Source of the DNA: Alloalcanivorax mobilis
GTDB lineage: Bacteria > Pseudomonadota > Gammaproteobacteria > Pseudomonadales > Alcanivoracaceae
Reading direction: 5' to 3'
NCBI RefSeq assembly: GCF_002864685.1
Contig: NZ_NMQZ01000005.1
Coordinates: 62,001 to 126,000, forward strand
Length of the DNA stretch: 64,000 nt
In this document: positions 1-8,999 of the stretch, piece by piece
How the letters are laid out: every line of letters starts with the position of its first letter
How positions within the stretch are numbered: the first letter of the stretch is position 1
Made by a program: the position numbers and the translations under genes
Notes under the pieces: model-generated
The model's input: only the letters and a program-made list of their open reading frames with translations
The model's database searches: none
Told to the model about the DNA's origin: nothing

Positions 1-1409
1 GCCGGGTCGCCGAGCACTGCTTCCAGGCGCTCGGCGGCGTCGCCGAACTGGCGCAGGGTCGTTTCGGAGGCGGCCAGGTTGCGATCCAGTTTATTGGCGA
101 TCTGCTCCAGGGGCAGGCTGTTGAGGGTGTTCATCAATTGGGTGATCTGACCTTCCAGTTGCGCCAGACCGCCCTGGGCGGTGGGGAACACCGGCACGTT
201 CTGGAAGCGCCGGGCCACATAGTCATCGGCGTCGTCGTGGAAGTTGAGGTCCACGAACAGCGCACCGGTGAGCAGGTTGGCCGACTGCAGCGTGGCGCGC
301 AGGCCGTGTTTGAACATGCGGTCCAGCCGTTGTTGCCAGTCGTCGAGCAGCGGTTCGGTGGTTTCCGTGACGCGTTGCGGTTCGATGCGGATCAATACCG
401 GAATGGCGAAACGCGTCAAGGTGTCGGGCTGGTCGGCGGTGAAATGCCAGGGCACCTGCTCGACGGTGCCCACGCGCACGCCTCGGTATTCCACCGGCGC
501 GCCGCGACGCAGGCCGCGCACCGTTTCCTCGACCATCATCACGTATTCGATGTATTGATCGAACAAACCACGCCGGGCAGATTCCTGGTCGGCATAGAGG
601 GTGAACCGCGCATCGTTGGCGATCGGATCACCGGGGGCCACGCCGGCGTCCGGCACGCCAAAGGCGACGCCGCCGCCGAGCAGGGTTTCCAGCGATTGCA
701 GATTGACGCGAAAGCCCTGCGCATCCAGTTCGAAGCCGACCCCGGAGACGCTCCAGAAGCGGGTGGTGTCGGTGACCAGCACGTCGTAGGGCTTTTCGAT
801 GAAGATGCGGTGTTCGATGTGCTGGCTGGCGGCGTCGAACTCGGTGTTCACCACCCGGCCCACGGTGAGGTTGCGATAGGTGACCGGGTCGCCGGTGCTG
901 ACGCTGTTGCCCGGCTCGCTGTCCAGGTTCAGGTACAGGCCGCGCGCGCCGGCCTCGGTGACCGGCGGTTGATCCTCAACGGCGAACTTGCGCTTCTCTT
1001 CCTTGCTTTTGCCCGGCTGCAACTCGATGTAGGCGCCGGAGAGCACCGTGCCCAGGCCACTGATGCCCTCGCGGCCGATGCGCGGCTTCACCACCCAGAA
1101 TTTGGAATCCTGGTTGAGCATGCGATCGCCGCCGGCTTGCAGGCGGGCGGTGACGATGGCGTGGGTCAGATCATCGGAAAGCGTCACCGACTCCACCTGC
1201 CCGACCTGCACGCTGCGGGTTTTAATCGCGGTCTTGCCGGCCTGGATGCCCTCCGCGTCCTTGAGGCGCAGGGTCACCGTGGGACCCTGGCCGGACAAGT
1301 GATCGAACACCAGCCACAGGCCGATCAGCAACGCGGCGAGCGGAATCAGCCACACCGGTGACAGGCGCGGCAGCCGCTCAGTGAGAGCGCGGGAAGAGGG
1401 TTGGGTCAT
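1..1409 (-). CDS. pqiB: PqiB, MCE-domain lipid transport protein (3' end outside window)
   Basis: PqiB forms an MCE-domain tube that spans the periplasm and is thought to move lipids between the inner and outer membranes. The frame reads from an ATG at 1409 off the left edge, so about 469 N-terminal residues are visible. A single membrane anchor (VWLIPLAALLIGLWLVF) lies near residues 19-35. Three MCE-like domains follow at about 44-135, 155-270 and 275 onward, each with a G-x-PV-x-YR-x-L/V-x-VG pattern (for example GAPVEYRGVRVGTV). The start overlaps the end of pqiA by 32 nt, so the two genes are an operon in the usual pqiA-pqiB order. The family call is firm. The distal periplasmic helix region cannot be seen. 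Confidence 0.93.
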   Translation of the reverse strand, partial: MTQPSSRALTERLPRLSPVWLIPLAALLIGLWLVFDHLSGQGPTVTLRLKDAEGIQAGKTAIKTRSVQVGQVESVTLSDDLTHAIVTARLQAGGDRMLNQDSKFWVVKPRIGREGISGLGTVLSGAYIELQPGKSKEEKRKFAVEDQPPVTEAGARGLYLNLDSEPGNSVSTGDPVTYRNLTVGRVVNTEFDAASQHIEHRIFIEKPYDVLVTDTTRFWSVSGVGFELDAQGFRVNLQSLETLLGGGVAFGVPDAGVAPGDPIANDARFTLYADQESARRGLFDQYIEYVMMVEETVRGLRRGAPVEYRGVRVGTVEQVPWHFTADQPDTLTRFAIPVLIRIEPQRVTETTEPLLDDWQQRLDRMFKHGLRATLQSANLLTGALFVDLNFHDDADDYVARRFQNVPVFPTAQGGLAQLEGQITQLMNTLNSLPLEQIANKLDRNLAASETTLRQFGDAAERLEAVLGDP

Positions 1410-2673
1410 GATTCCGCCGTTGTTGTTGGTCCCAGATCAACCGGGGGTCGAAACTCATTGCCGCCAGCATGGTGAGCACCACCACGCCGGCGAAGGCCAG
1501 GCCACCCGGGCCCGGCTGGATGGAAAGCAGATTGCCCAGCCGCACCAGCGCCACCACGATGGCGACCACGAACACGTCGATCATCGACCAGCGCCCGACC
1601 CACTCGGTGATCCGATACAGGCGCATTTGCGCGGCCATGTCCAGTTGCCGGTTCTGGCGGCTGGCCAGGCACAGCCAGCCCAACGCCATGATTTTGCCGA
1701 AGGGTATCAGAACACTGGCCACGAAGATCACCAGCGCAATGGGCCAATCGCCATGGCCAATAAACTGCAATACCCCGGAGATGATGGTCGAGGGCTGGGT
1801 GTTACCGAGGCTGGTGGTGACCATGATCGGCAATAAATGCGCCGGGAAACAGCACAGGATCGCGGCCACCAGCAGGGCGGTGGTGCGTTGCAGACTGTGC
1901 GGATGGCGGCGGTGCAAACGCGCCCCGCAGCGCTGGCAGGCGCGGCCGGCCTGGCGGGCCTGCAAATGGCCGCACTGTTCGCAGCCCACCAGCCCCTGGC
2001 CGGCGGCGGTCTCGCCGGCGCGGGCGCCTTCCGGTGGCGCCGGCGGGCCGGCTAACCGCGCCCACAACGCCAACGGGTGAAAACGCTGCACGGTGAACAG
2101 CAGGGCGAGGGCGAAACCGGAGAACGCCCAGAAGCCGGGTTCAAGGCCAATCTGCGCCATGCCGGCGATCTTGATCAGGCTGATCAGCGCGGCGATGGCG
2201 AAGACGTCCGCCATCATCCACGGTTGCCAGCGCGGCAGTGAGCGCACCAGCAGTGCCGTACCGGGCAGCCGGTGGCGGCCACTCAGACTCAGGTGCACCC
2301 ACAACAAGGCGACCAGAAAGCAGCCCGGCAACACCACGATGGTGGTGAACACAATGATGCCCAGCAGTGGGTCGTGGAACGCGGCCAACTGGGTGGCCGC
2401 GTCCAGTAACCCCATGCTGTCGCTGACGCCGCTTTTCTCAAAGCGGATGTAAGGAAACGCCAGCGCCAGCGCCAGCATGATCAGCGCGGTCACCGCCAGC
2501 GCCGGGCTGGTCTGGTCGTGGGGGGTATAGCGGGCCAGCGGATGGGCGCAGCGCGGGCAACGTAACCACTGGCCCGGTTCCGGCTCCGGCACCGCCACCA
2601 CCAGGTCGCATTCCCGGCAGGGCAGCAGAATGTCGGCGGATTGAGCTGGTGAGTTTGACGCGACGTCGTCCAT
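1378..2673 (-). CDS. pqiA: PqiA, paraquat-inducible membrane protein
   Basis: This 431-residue inner-membrane protein is the partner of PqiB. It has the duplicated PqiA architecture: two zinc-ribbon-like four-cysteine motifs (C19, C22, C39, C42, then CEQC...CQRC near residues 228-248), each followed by about four transmembrane segments. The length matches E. coli PqiA and its homologue YebS. It is the first gene of the operon and overlaps pqiB. Residues 51-70 (ALAVTALIMLALALAFPYI) show the first membrane span. It anchors or gates the PqiB tube; its exact biochemical role is not settled in the family. Confidence 0.93.
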   Translation of the reverse strand: MDDVASNSPAQSADILLPCRECDLVVAVPEPEPGQWLRCPRCAHPLARYTPHDQTSPALAVTALIMLALALAFPYIRFEKSGVSDSMGLLDAATQLAAFHDPLLGIIVFTTIVVLPGCFLVALLWVHLSLSGRHRLPGTALLVRSLPRWQPWMMADVFAIAALISLIKIAGMAQIGLEPGFWAFSGFALALLFTVQRFHPLALWARLAGPPAPPEGARAGETAAGQGLVGCEQCGHLQARQAGRACQRCGARLHRRHPHSLQRTTALLVAAILCCFPAHLLPIMVTTSLGNTQPSTIISGVLQFIGHGDWPIALVIFVASVLIPFGKIMALGWLCLASRQNRQLDMAAQMRLYRITEWVGRWSMIDVFVVAIVVALVRLGNLLSIQPGPGGLAFAGVVVLTMLAAMSFDPRLIWDQQQRRNHDPTLFPRSH

Positions 2674-2718
2674 GGGCGGGCCGGTGGCAAGCGAGGGTTT
2701 ATTGTGCCGATCGGCGGC

Positions 2719-2892
2719 GCTAGACGCTAGACGCTGGGGGGCTGATGTCGGACGTCGGACGTCTGATGTCGGACGCTAAACCCGTTGCTGAGCCCCTTGG
2801 CGTGGTTTCTGCCAGGGCGTTGCGGAAAACACGCCGCGCCTTTTGGCGCCCGGGTTAAAGCGTCCGGCGTCTAGCGTCCGGCGTCCGGCGCC
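2719..2892. repeat. Inverted pair of heptad-repeat arms (element 1)
   Basis: Two arms built of degenerate 7-bp units face each other across a core of about 65 bp. The left arm (2719-2784) has units such as GACGTCG and GACGCTA. The right arm (2850-2892) reads AGCGTCC-GGCGTCT-AGCGTCC and further units. Next to the core both arms carry the same motif in opposite orientation (TAAACCCG / CGGGTTAA). The right arm covers the last codons and stop of the flavin reductase gene. The organisation matches the element at 10819-10955. Confidence 0.75.
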
Positions 2893-3899
2893 TCTCGCGG
2901 CGCGTAGTCGAAAGCGTCGGAGTGGATATTCTCCGCCGGGACGCCCTCGTCGCGCAGGGCATCGAACACCGCCCAGGCCATGGCCGGGGAGCCGCCGATG
3001 TAAAACAGGGGGGCGTGTGGTTCGGCGAGCGCTTCCAGGGCGGCTTCGTGGACCAGGCCGTGGGCGTGGCCGGGGCGGCTGATGTCGGAGAGCGCGGTGA
3101 CGGCGTGGAAGTCCGGCAGTTGGTGTTGCCACTGGCCGGGCAGCTCGGGCAGATAGAGGTCGGCTTCCACGCGGGCGCCCCAGAACAGACGCACCGGGTG
3201 TGGGTGGCCCAGTTCGATCAGCCGTTCGATCATGGCTTTCACCGGGGCGAAGCCGGTGGAACCACAGATAAACCAGATCGGTCGCGCGGGCGGCTGGTCG
3301 ATAAACCGTCCGCCGGCGGGCAGGGTCACGGCCACGGTGCCGCGTTCGCCGAGCTCGGCCATGATGCGCCGGGCGGTGTCGTTTTCTTCGCCGTGGCGCA
3401 CGTGCAGCTCGATGTCACGGCCACCGGGGGCGTTGGCGATGGAAAACGGATAGCTGCCGTGTTCCAGCTCCAGCGACAGGTACTGACCGGCGTGCCAGCG
3501 GATCGCTTTGCCGGCGGGCAGGCGCAGCCAAATCCGGCTGACGTCGTGGTTGAGGGCGTCCTGGCCGATGATCTGGCAGGTGGCGCGGTGCACGGGCAGT
3601 TCACCCGGCGCGGTAATCTCTGGCACGTCGATCTCGCAATCGCTGATCGGAATGGCCACGCAATACAGTACCCGGTCCGCCCGGGTCTGGCCGGCGTGGA
3701 TGACACTGGAGCCGGTCAAGGGATCCGGCCGCAGGTAACGCACGGCGCCCGCCACCAGGGTGCCCTGGCAACGCTCGCAAACCCCATTGCGGCACGCGTG
3801 CGGGAAGCCGAAACCGGCCTCCCGGGCGGTCTGAAGAATGGTGGTGTCGGGCGCGCATATCAAGCTGTGCCGCCCATTGATGGTAAGGCGATGGGGCAC
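2871..3899 (-). CDS. 2Fe-2S ferredoxin-linked FAD/NAD(P)H reductase
   Basis: This 342-residue electron-transfer flavoprotein has an N-terminal plant-type ferredoxin domain with cluster ligands C36, C41, C44 and C80. An FAD domain (GSYPFSIANAP near residue 150) and a pyridine-nucleotide domain (FICGSTGFAPVKAM near 210) follow. This is the layout of CDP-6-deoxy-glucoseen reductase (AscD-like) and of oxygenase reductases. No partner oxygenase is adjacent, so the electron acceptor is unknown. The final residues (PDAGR-stop) are encoded by the heptad repeat at 2850-2892, so the native C-terminus was probably rewritten by the repeat. Confidence 0.8.
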   Translation of the reverse strand: MPHRLTINGRHSLICAPDTTILQTAREAGFGFPHACRNGVCERCQGTLVAGAVRYLRPDPLTGSSVIHAGQTRADRVLYCVAIPISDCEIDVPEITAPGELPVHRATCQIIGQDALNHDVSRIWLRLPAGKAIRWHAGQYLSLELEHGSYPFSIANAPGGRDIELHVRHGEENDTARRIMAELGERGTVAVTLPAGGRFIDQPPARPIWFICGSTGFAPVKAMIERLIELGHPHPVRLFWGARVEADLYLPELPGQWQHQLPDFHAVTALSDISRPGHAHGLVHEAALEALAEPHAPLFYIGGSPAMAWAVFDALRDEGVPAENIHSDAFDYAPREAPDAGR

Positions 3900-3908
3900 C
3901 GGGGCGGG

Positions 3909-4616
3909 TCAGCCTACCTTGCGGCCGGTGATGATGCTCTTAACGTGCTCCAGGTCCGCCCAGGCACCTTCGGCGAAGATCTTCTTCACGTCGCCGACCA
4001 CCGCTTCATAACCGTAGCGGGGGTGAGCATCGTGCACCGCCACGCGGGCGCCGGCGTTCAGGTGGGGTTGGAAATCCTTGAAATCCTGATAGGCCTGCTC
4101 GTGGTTGCCGTCGATCCACAGGAAATCGATTTTCACTTCCGGGTTCCAGGCGTGCGCGGCTTCCTGGGAGTAGCCTTCGATCAATTCGAACATGCCCTCG
4201 AAACCGTTGCGGCGCAGACGCTCTTCCACCAGTGATTTGGTGGGCTTGTTCTCCAGCGGCACGCAGTCGTCGCTCAGCTCTTCCTGCTTTTCCAGATCGG
4301 AGTTGAACGGGTCGATGGCGTAGATCTTGCCGCCCTTGCGTTTCAGGCCGCGCAGCAGATAGCTGGTGGACAGGCCGCCGTAGCAACCGATCTCAACGAT
4401 CACGCCACCGGCGGGAACCTGACTGGCCCATTGGGTGAGCATGCCCGCCTCGGTGTGACGGATCATGCCGCCGTAGGCGCGCTTGTCATACCGGCGGCCG
4501 TTCAGCAGGCCCATCAGGTTGTGATAGATCGGCCTGGAGAAGCCGCTGATCACCTTCGGGCCTTTCTCGTTCCAGGCTTTTTCCAGGAAAGCGTTGGTGG
4601 ATTCGTTCGCTGACAT
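3909..4616 (-). CDS. Class I SAM-dependent methyltransferase
   Basis: This 235-residue protein has a Rossmann-type S-adenosylmethionine fold. The glycine-rich motif I (VEIGCYGG) lies near residues 72-79, motif II (YAIDPF) near 98, and the post-motif acidic segment (FLWIDGNHEQAYQDF) near 168. It resembles the Methyltransf_24 group, often annotated as sugar or small-molecule methyltransferases. The gene ends 9 nt before the start of the reductase at 3899, so the two may be cotranscribed. The substrate cannot be told from the sequence. Confidence 0.75.
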   Translation of the reverse strand: MSANESTNAFLEKAWNEKGPKVISGFSRPIYHNLMGLLNGRRYDKRAYGGMIRHTEAGMLTQWASQVPAGGVIVEIGCYGGLSTSYLLRGLKRKGGKIYAIDPFNSDLEKQEELSDDCVPLENKPTKSLVEERLRRNGFEGMFELIEGYSQEAAHAWNPEVKIDFLWIDGNHEQAYQDFKDFQPHLNAGARVAVHDAHPRYGYEAVVGDVKKIFAEGAWADLEHVKSIITGRKVG

Positions 4617-4755
4617 AACGGTCCTTTAGTTCTTGGTCCGGCGGCGGGTGAGCCGGCGCGACGGTCGGGTCTGGCGCCATTTTACACCAGGGCGCCTGGA
4701 ATAACGCCTTGCGTGCTTCGCGGGGCGCGTCGCAAGCCGGTTTCATGCCCGCGGG

Positions 4756-5142
4756 TCAGGCGCCGGTACCGACGAAGAGCGCAATGATACAGCCGATGCC
4801 GAAAAACCACACCAGGGAGCGCGCGCTGGCCCAATCGCCGATGTAGCAGATGCCATAGAGAATGCGGCTGCAAACAAACGCCACGGCGATGCCATTGAGG
4901 GTGTTCTGGGGCGCGGTGTGGGCGATCTGGGCAATGATCACCGCCGCCGCGAAGGCCGGCGTGACCTCGAAACTGTTTTGCTGGGCCCAGTGCGCCCGCT
5001 TGCGCGCGCCGGCCAGGGTATCGAGAAACTCCCGGGGGTTATGGTTTTCGCGGGGGCCGAAGCCGCCCTGGAATTTGGCGAACATGGTAAAGGCGTAGGG
5101 CAGCAGAAAGGCCACCAGCACGCACCAGAAGGCAAGAGTCAT
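4756..5142 (-). CDS. MAPEG family membrane protein
   Basis: This small 128-residue integral membrane protein has four predicted membrane segments. The pattern is typical of the MAPEG superfamily (membrane-associated proteins in eicosanoid and glutathione metabolism): FGPRENHNPREF after the first helix and a RAHWAQQNSFE motif leading into the second. Bacterial members are often annotated as glutathione-linked, but the function of this subgroup is not established. It stands alone between the methyltransferase and the DsbA-fold gene. Confidence 0.75.
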   Translation of the reverse strand: MTLAFWCVLVAFLLPYAFTMFAKFQGGFGPRENHNPREFLDTLAGARKRAHWAQQNSFEVTPAFAAAVIIAQIAHTAPQNTLNGIAVAFVCSRILYGICYIGDWASARSLVWFFGIGCIIALFVGTGA

Positions 5143-5165
5143 AAAACCTCGGCGAACCGTTAAGG

Positions 5166-5186
5166 GTGAACAGTGAATAGTGAACA
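5166..5186. repeat. Heptad tandem repeat, GTGAACA type
   Basis: Three tandem 7-bp units (GTGAACA, GTGAATA, GTGAACA) lie in the gap between the MAPEG gene and the two-domain DsbA-fold gene. No inverted partner was found. It is a short relative, in period and setting, of the other heptad arrays in the window. Confidence 0.6.
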
Positions 5187-5232
5187 GCGGGTACTTTCCG
5201 GCGTCGGGCGCCAGGTTTCAATGACCGTCCTG

Positions 5233-6558
5233 TCATTCGGCGGGGCGCTCCGGCAGAGCCGGGTCACTGTTTTGCAGTGCCTGTTCCACCAGTGCCAGCC
5301 GGTCCTGACCCCAGAGCGCGGTGTCGCCGATCTGGAAGGTGGGCACGCCCCAACTGCCGGCGGCCATCATCGCGTCACGGTTGGCTTGGGCGAGCTGGCG
5401 CCACTGGTCGTCGTCCAGCCAGCGGCGAGCCCGGTTCCAGTCCAGCCCGGCGTTCTCCGCCAGCCGTTTCAGGCCGGCGTCGCTGGCCGCGTCCACGCCC
5501 TGGCTCCAGATGCCGGTGGCCGCCGCCAGCAGCCATTCGCGCAGGCGCCCTTCTTTCTCGGCGAACGGCCACAACGCCATGCAGCGTTCCACCCCTCGGC
5601 CGACCGGATCGCACACCCGCCCGAAGGGCACGCCGTGCAGGCGGGCCTCGCGGGCGGCGTCGGTGAGAATATAGAAGCGCTTGGCGCGGGGCACCGCCAG
5701 GCCACGCATGACCATGGGCAGTACCGGCCGGAATTCGAGCGCCACCCGGTAGTGGTCGGCCAGCGCGCAGGCGCGCTGCAAGGCCAGGTAGGAATAGGGG
5801 CTGCGGAACGAAAAATACAGCACCAGCCGGGTGCCCGGCGCCGCCGGTGGCCGGTCGAGGCGCGGCCGCTTGGCGGCACCGTAATCCAGCGGCCAGGCGC
5901 CGCCGCCCAGGCCCTGATGCTCCAGTTGCCGTGCCAGGTGGTCGAGCCGTTCCAGGCTCCAGTACCACTCGCCCTGGTAATGCAAGGTGGCGCTCAGGTA
6001 GTGGCCGTCCTCGATGAACTGATCCCGGCGTGCTTCCAGGGCCAGGCGGGCTTGATCCTCGGGCTGTTGGCCGTGTTCGGCGATCAGGTTGGCCAGGCGC
6101 TCGTGATCGCCCTCCCAAAGGGCGCCGGCGAGGGCGTGGGCCAGGCTCCAGAAACGCTCGTCGCCCTCGTGACGCAGCAGGCAACGGGTCGCCGCCAGGC
6201 ACGCCCGCGGGTCGGGGCGCTGGGCGTGGCCGGGGAAGCGCAGGCCATGAAAGCGGGCCAGCCGGGCGGCATCCTCGATCGCCAGCTGCTCAAGCATTTC
6301 CGGCTCGGGATACATCTGCCGGTCCAGGTAGAGCAATACGCGTGGCCGGATCGCCAGTGCGAAATGATTGGAGAAGGCGGGCAACGCTTGGGCGAGCAGC
6401 CAGGAATAGGGATCGTCCAGGCGAAAATAGAAGGTCGCCTGGCGGGGGCGGCCGGCGAGGCGGCGGCGCCAATCGGCGAGCCGATGGCGCCAGCGCTGCC
6501 GGGCCGGGCTGGTGATCAGCCCGGCGGCGAACGGCATCAACGCGTGTTTTAAGCTCAT
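5233..6558 (-). CDS. Tandem DsbA-fold protein (2-hydroxychromene-2-carboxylate isomerase-like)
   Basis: This 441-residue protein appears to hold two thioredoxin/DsbA-fold units. The second (about 240-430) looks like 2-hydroxychromene-2-carboxylate isomerase: a FSFRSPYSYLAL opening, GVPFG, and a closing WGVPTFQIG followed by WGQDRL. The first (about 40-225) begins FYFRLDDPYSWLL and looks like a diverged copy of the same fold. Neither unit has a CxxC motif, so disulfide oxidoreductase activity is unlikely; glutathione-dependent isomerase chemistry is more plausible. The family member usually has one domain of about 200 residues, so a fused pair is notable. Confidence 0.7.
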   Translation of the reverse strand: MSLKHALMPFAAGLITSPARQRWRHRLADWRRRLAGRPRQATFYFRLDDPYSWLLAQALPAFSNHFALAIRPRVLLYLDRQMYPEPEMLEQLAIEDAARLARFHGLRFPGHAQRPDPRACLAATRCLLRHEGDERFWSLAHALAGALWEGDHERLANLIAEHGQQPEDQARLALEARRDQFIEDGHYLSATLHYQGEWYWSLERLDHLARQLEHQGLGGGAWPLDYGAAKRPRLDRPPAAPGTRLVLYFSFRSPYSYLALQRACALADHYRVALEFRPVLPMVMRGLAVPRAKRFYILTDAAREARLHGVPFGRVCDPVGRGVERCMALWPFAEKEGRLREWLLAAATGIWSQGVDAASDAGLKRLAENAGLDWNRARRWLDDDQWRQLAQANRDAMMAAGSWGVPTFQIGDTALWGQDRLALVEQALQNSDPALPERPAE

Positions 6559-6578
6559 CCCTGGGCTCCGGGCGGCGT

Positions 6579-8426
6579 TCAGCCGCCGATCTGGCTGAGA
6601 TCGCGCACCGCGCCCCGGTCGGCGCTGGTGGTCAACGCGGCGTAGGCCCTAAGGGCGGTGGACACGTTGCGCGGGCGGATCTCCTTGGGTTTCCAGGCCA
6701 GTTTGCCGCGGCCTTCCATTTTTTCGCGGCGCTGGGCCAGCTCTTCGTCGCTGACCACCAGTTGGATGGTGCGGTTGGGAATGTCGATCTCGATGCGATC
6801 ACCCTCCTGCACCAGCGCGATGGCGCCGCCTTCCGCCGCCTCCGGGGAGGCGTGGCCAATCGACAAACCGGAGGTGCCGCCGGAGAACCGGCCATCGGTG
6901 AGCAGCGCGCACTGCTTGCCCAGCCCTTTGGATTTCAGGTAGCTGGTGGGGTACAGCATCTCTTGCATGCCGGGGCCGCCTTTCGGGCCTTCGTAGCGGA
7001 TCACCACCACATCGCCGGGCTGGATTTCGTCGCCGAGAATGGCGCGCACCGAGGAATCCTGGGATTCGAACACCCGGGCACGGCCGGAGAACTTGAGAAT
7101 CGACTCGTCGACGCCGGCGGTTTTGACGATGCAGCCGCGCTCGGCGATGTTGCCGTACAGCACCGCCAAGCCGCCGTCACGGCTGTAGGCGTGTTGCAGA
7201 TCGCGGATGCAGCCCTCGGCGCGGTCGGTATCCAGGCTCTCCCAGCGGGTGTCCTGGCTGAAGGCGGTCTGCGTGGGGATGCCCGCCGGGCCGGCGGTGA
7301 ACATCTTCTTCACCCCTTCGTCGCGGGTCAGTGTCACGTCATAGTGTTCCAGGGCCTCGGCCACGGTGGCCGAATGCACCATCGGCAGGTCGTTATGCAG
7401 CAGGCCGGCGCGATTCAGCTCGCCGAGAATGCCCATCACGCCGCCGGCGCGGTGCACATCCTCCATATGGTACTTCTGGGTGGACGGCGCCACCTTGCAC
7501 AGGCAGGGCACCTTGCGGCTGAGCCGGTCGATGTGCTCCATGGTGAAGTCCACGCCGCCTTCCTGGGCCGCCGCCAGCAGATGCAGCACGGTGTTGGTGG
7601 AGCCGCCCATGGCGATGTCCAGGCTCATGGCGTTTTCGAACGCCTTGAACGAAGCGATGTTGCGTGGCAACACGCTCTCCATGTCCTGCTCGTAATACAG
7701 CTTGGCGAGATCGACGATGCGGCGGCCGGCTTCCAGGAACAGCTCGCGGCGATCCGCGTGGGTGGCCAGCAGCGAGCCGTTGCCCGGCAGCGACAGACCC
7801 AGCGCTTCGGTCAGGCAGTTCATGGAATTGGCGGTGAACATGCCCGAACAGGAGCCGCAGGTCGGGCAGGCGGAGCGTTCCACCTCGGCCACGGTGGCGT
7901 CGTCGACGCTGTCGTCCACCGCCATCACCATGGCGTCGACCAGATCCAGCTTGTGCTCGGAAAGCTTGGTCTTGCCCGCTTCCATCGGCCCACCGGAGAC
8001 AAAGATCACCGGGATATTCAGGCGCATGGCGGCCATCAGCATGCCAGGGGTGATCTTGTCGCAGTTGGAGATGCACACCAGCGCGTCGGCGCAGTGGGCA
8101 TTGACCATGTACTCCACGGAATCGGCGATGATGTCCCGGCTGGGCAGGGAATAGAGCATGCCGTCGTGGCCCATGGCGATGCCGTCGTCCACCGCGATGG
8201 TATTGAATTCCTTGGCGATGCCGCCCGCGGCTTCCACTTCCCTGGCCACCAGTTGGCCCATGTCCTTCAGATGCACGTGGCCGGGCACGAACTGGGTGAA
8301 GGAGTTGGCGATGGCGATGATCGGCTTGCCGAAATCGCCGTCCTTCATGCCGGTGGCGCGCCAAAGCGCCCGGGCGCCGGCCATGTTGCGGCCATGGGTG
8401 GTGGTGCGGGAGCGGTACTGGGGCAT
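6579..8426 (-). CDS. ilvD: Dihydroxy-acid dehydratase
   Basis: IlvD dehydrates 2,3-dihydroxy acids to 2-keto acids in isoleucine and valine synthesis, using an iron-sulfur cluster. The 615-residue product from the ATG at 8426 matches the family length (616 in E. coli) and begins [20 protein letters not shown]. Cluster-binding cysteine regions are visible ([10 protein letters not shown] and [18 protein letters not shown]), as is the C-terminal [14 protein letters not shown]. The open frame extends 30 codons further upstream to 8516, but that stretch has no family similarity, and a GAGG ribosome site precedes 8426. Confidence 0.97.
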   Translation of the reverse strand: MPQYRSRTTTHGRNMAGARALWRATGMKDGDFGKPIIAIANSFTQFVPGHVHLKDMGQLVAREVEAAGGIAKEFNTIAVDDGIAMGHDGMLYSLPSRDIIADSVEYMVNAHCADALVCISNCDKITPGMLMAAMRLNIPVIFVSGGPMEAGKTKLSEHKLDLVDAMVMAVDDSVDDATVAEVERSACPTCGSCSGMFTANSMNCLTEALGLSLPGNGSLLATHADRRELFLEAGRRIVDLAKLYYEQDMESVLPRNIASFKAFENAMSLDIAMGGSTNTVLHLLAAAQEGGVDFTMEHIDRLSRKVPCLCKVAPSTQKYHMEDVHRAGGVMGILGELNRAGLLHNDLPMVHSATVAEALEHYDVTLTRDEGVKKMFTAGPAGIPTQTAFSQDTRWESLDTDRAEGCIRDLQHAYSRDGGLAVLYGNIAERGCIVKTAGVDESILKFSGRARVFESQDSSVRAILGDEIQPGDVVVIRYEGPKGGPGMQEMLYPTSYLKSKGLGKQCALLTDGRFSGGTSGLSIGHASPEAAEGGAIALVQEGDRIEIDIPNRTIQLVVSDEELAQRREKMEGRGKLAWKPKEIRPRNVSTALRAYAALTTSADRGAVRDLSQIGG

Positions 8427-8768
8427 GTCGACCTCGCTGCTGCCGGGGGTTCGGGGGCGGTTATTGTAGCGCAGCGTGGCCGCGAAGGGGGAATACCGCG
8501 ACGCGGGCATCGGCAATGTCCTTCACGAGTTGTCTGGAATGTCCTACAGACGACACCAGGCTGAGATGTTTTTCTTGCCATCACGAGGACGGGAACGCAG
8601 CGAAGCTTAGGCGGTGCCGGGCGCCAGGTCGGAAAGCGGGCGGCGTGCACCGGGGAATGGGTATTGAGCGGTCATGCCGCCAGGAGGAAAGTGATGTATA
8701 TCCCTTTGACATATACGCGCGTGGGGTTGAAAATCCGGGAGTCGGCTTACCTTCCCGGAGACTGCCTC
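8427..8768. other. Intergenic region between ilvD and vapB
   Basis: This 342-bp stretch holds the divergent control regions of ilvD (minus) and vapBC (plus). I found no convincing gene in it. Its right part contains the vapBC promoter and inverted repeat described separately. A strong AGGAGG at 8682 precedes an ATG at 8694 that is in frame with vapB. Confidence 0.6.
8696..8734 (+). promoter_or_regulatory. Probable vapBC promoter with overlapping inverted repeat
   Basis: A -35 box TTGACA (8706-8711) and a -10-like GAAAAT (8729-8734) are separated by exactly 17 bp. An inverted repeat GTATAT-N9-ATATAC (8696-8716) overlaps the -35 box, which is a fitting place for VapB/VapC autorepression. This is inference from position and symmetry. 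Confidence 0.5.
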
Positions 8769-8999
8769 ATGGAAAAGACCAGCGTATTCAAAAGCAACCG
8801 GACTCAGGCGGTGCGTCTGCCCAAGGCCGTGGCGTTCCCGGATGATGTCAAGAACGTGGAGATTGTCGCGGTGGGCCGCGCCCGTGTCATCACGCCGGCC
8901 GGTGAGGCCTGGGATTGCTGGTTTGACGGCCCCGCTGTCAGCCCGGATTTCATGGCGGAGCGCTTGCAGCCTGAAGACCAAAACCGCGAGGCGTTTTGA
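8769..8999 (+). CDS. vapB: VapB-family antitoxin
   Basis: This 76-residue protein has an N-terminal SpoVT/AbrB DNA-binding fold (SVFKSNRTQAVRLPKAVAF) and a C-terminal tail (WDCWFDGPAVSPDFM) that would wrap the toxin. It neutralises VapC and probably represses its own operon. The ATG at 8769 gives the canonical VapB start (MEKTSVF) with GGAG 8 nt upstream. A longer version from ATG 8694, with a better AGGAGG, would add 25 residues and is less likely because the promoter lies inside it. Its TGA overlaps the vapC ATG, indicating coupled translation. Confidence 0.88.
   Translation: MEKTSVFKSNRTQAVRLPKAVAFPDDVKNVEIVAVGRARVITPAGEAWDCWFDGPAVSPDFMAERLQPEDQNREAF

Noticed and set aside
138-1361. A 407-codon open frame on the plus strand at the left edge
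   Set aside because: The minus strand here reads as PqiB with an anchor and MCE domains; the plus-strand frame is its shadow.
8427-8516. N-terminal extension of IlvD by 30 residues
   Set aside because: The extension has no family similarity, and the start at 8426 gives the standard length and N-terminus with a ribosome site.
6762-8564. A 600-codon open frame on the plus strand opposite ilvD
   Set aside because: Its composition follows the codon bias of ilvD on the other strand, it resembles no family, and ilvD is certain.
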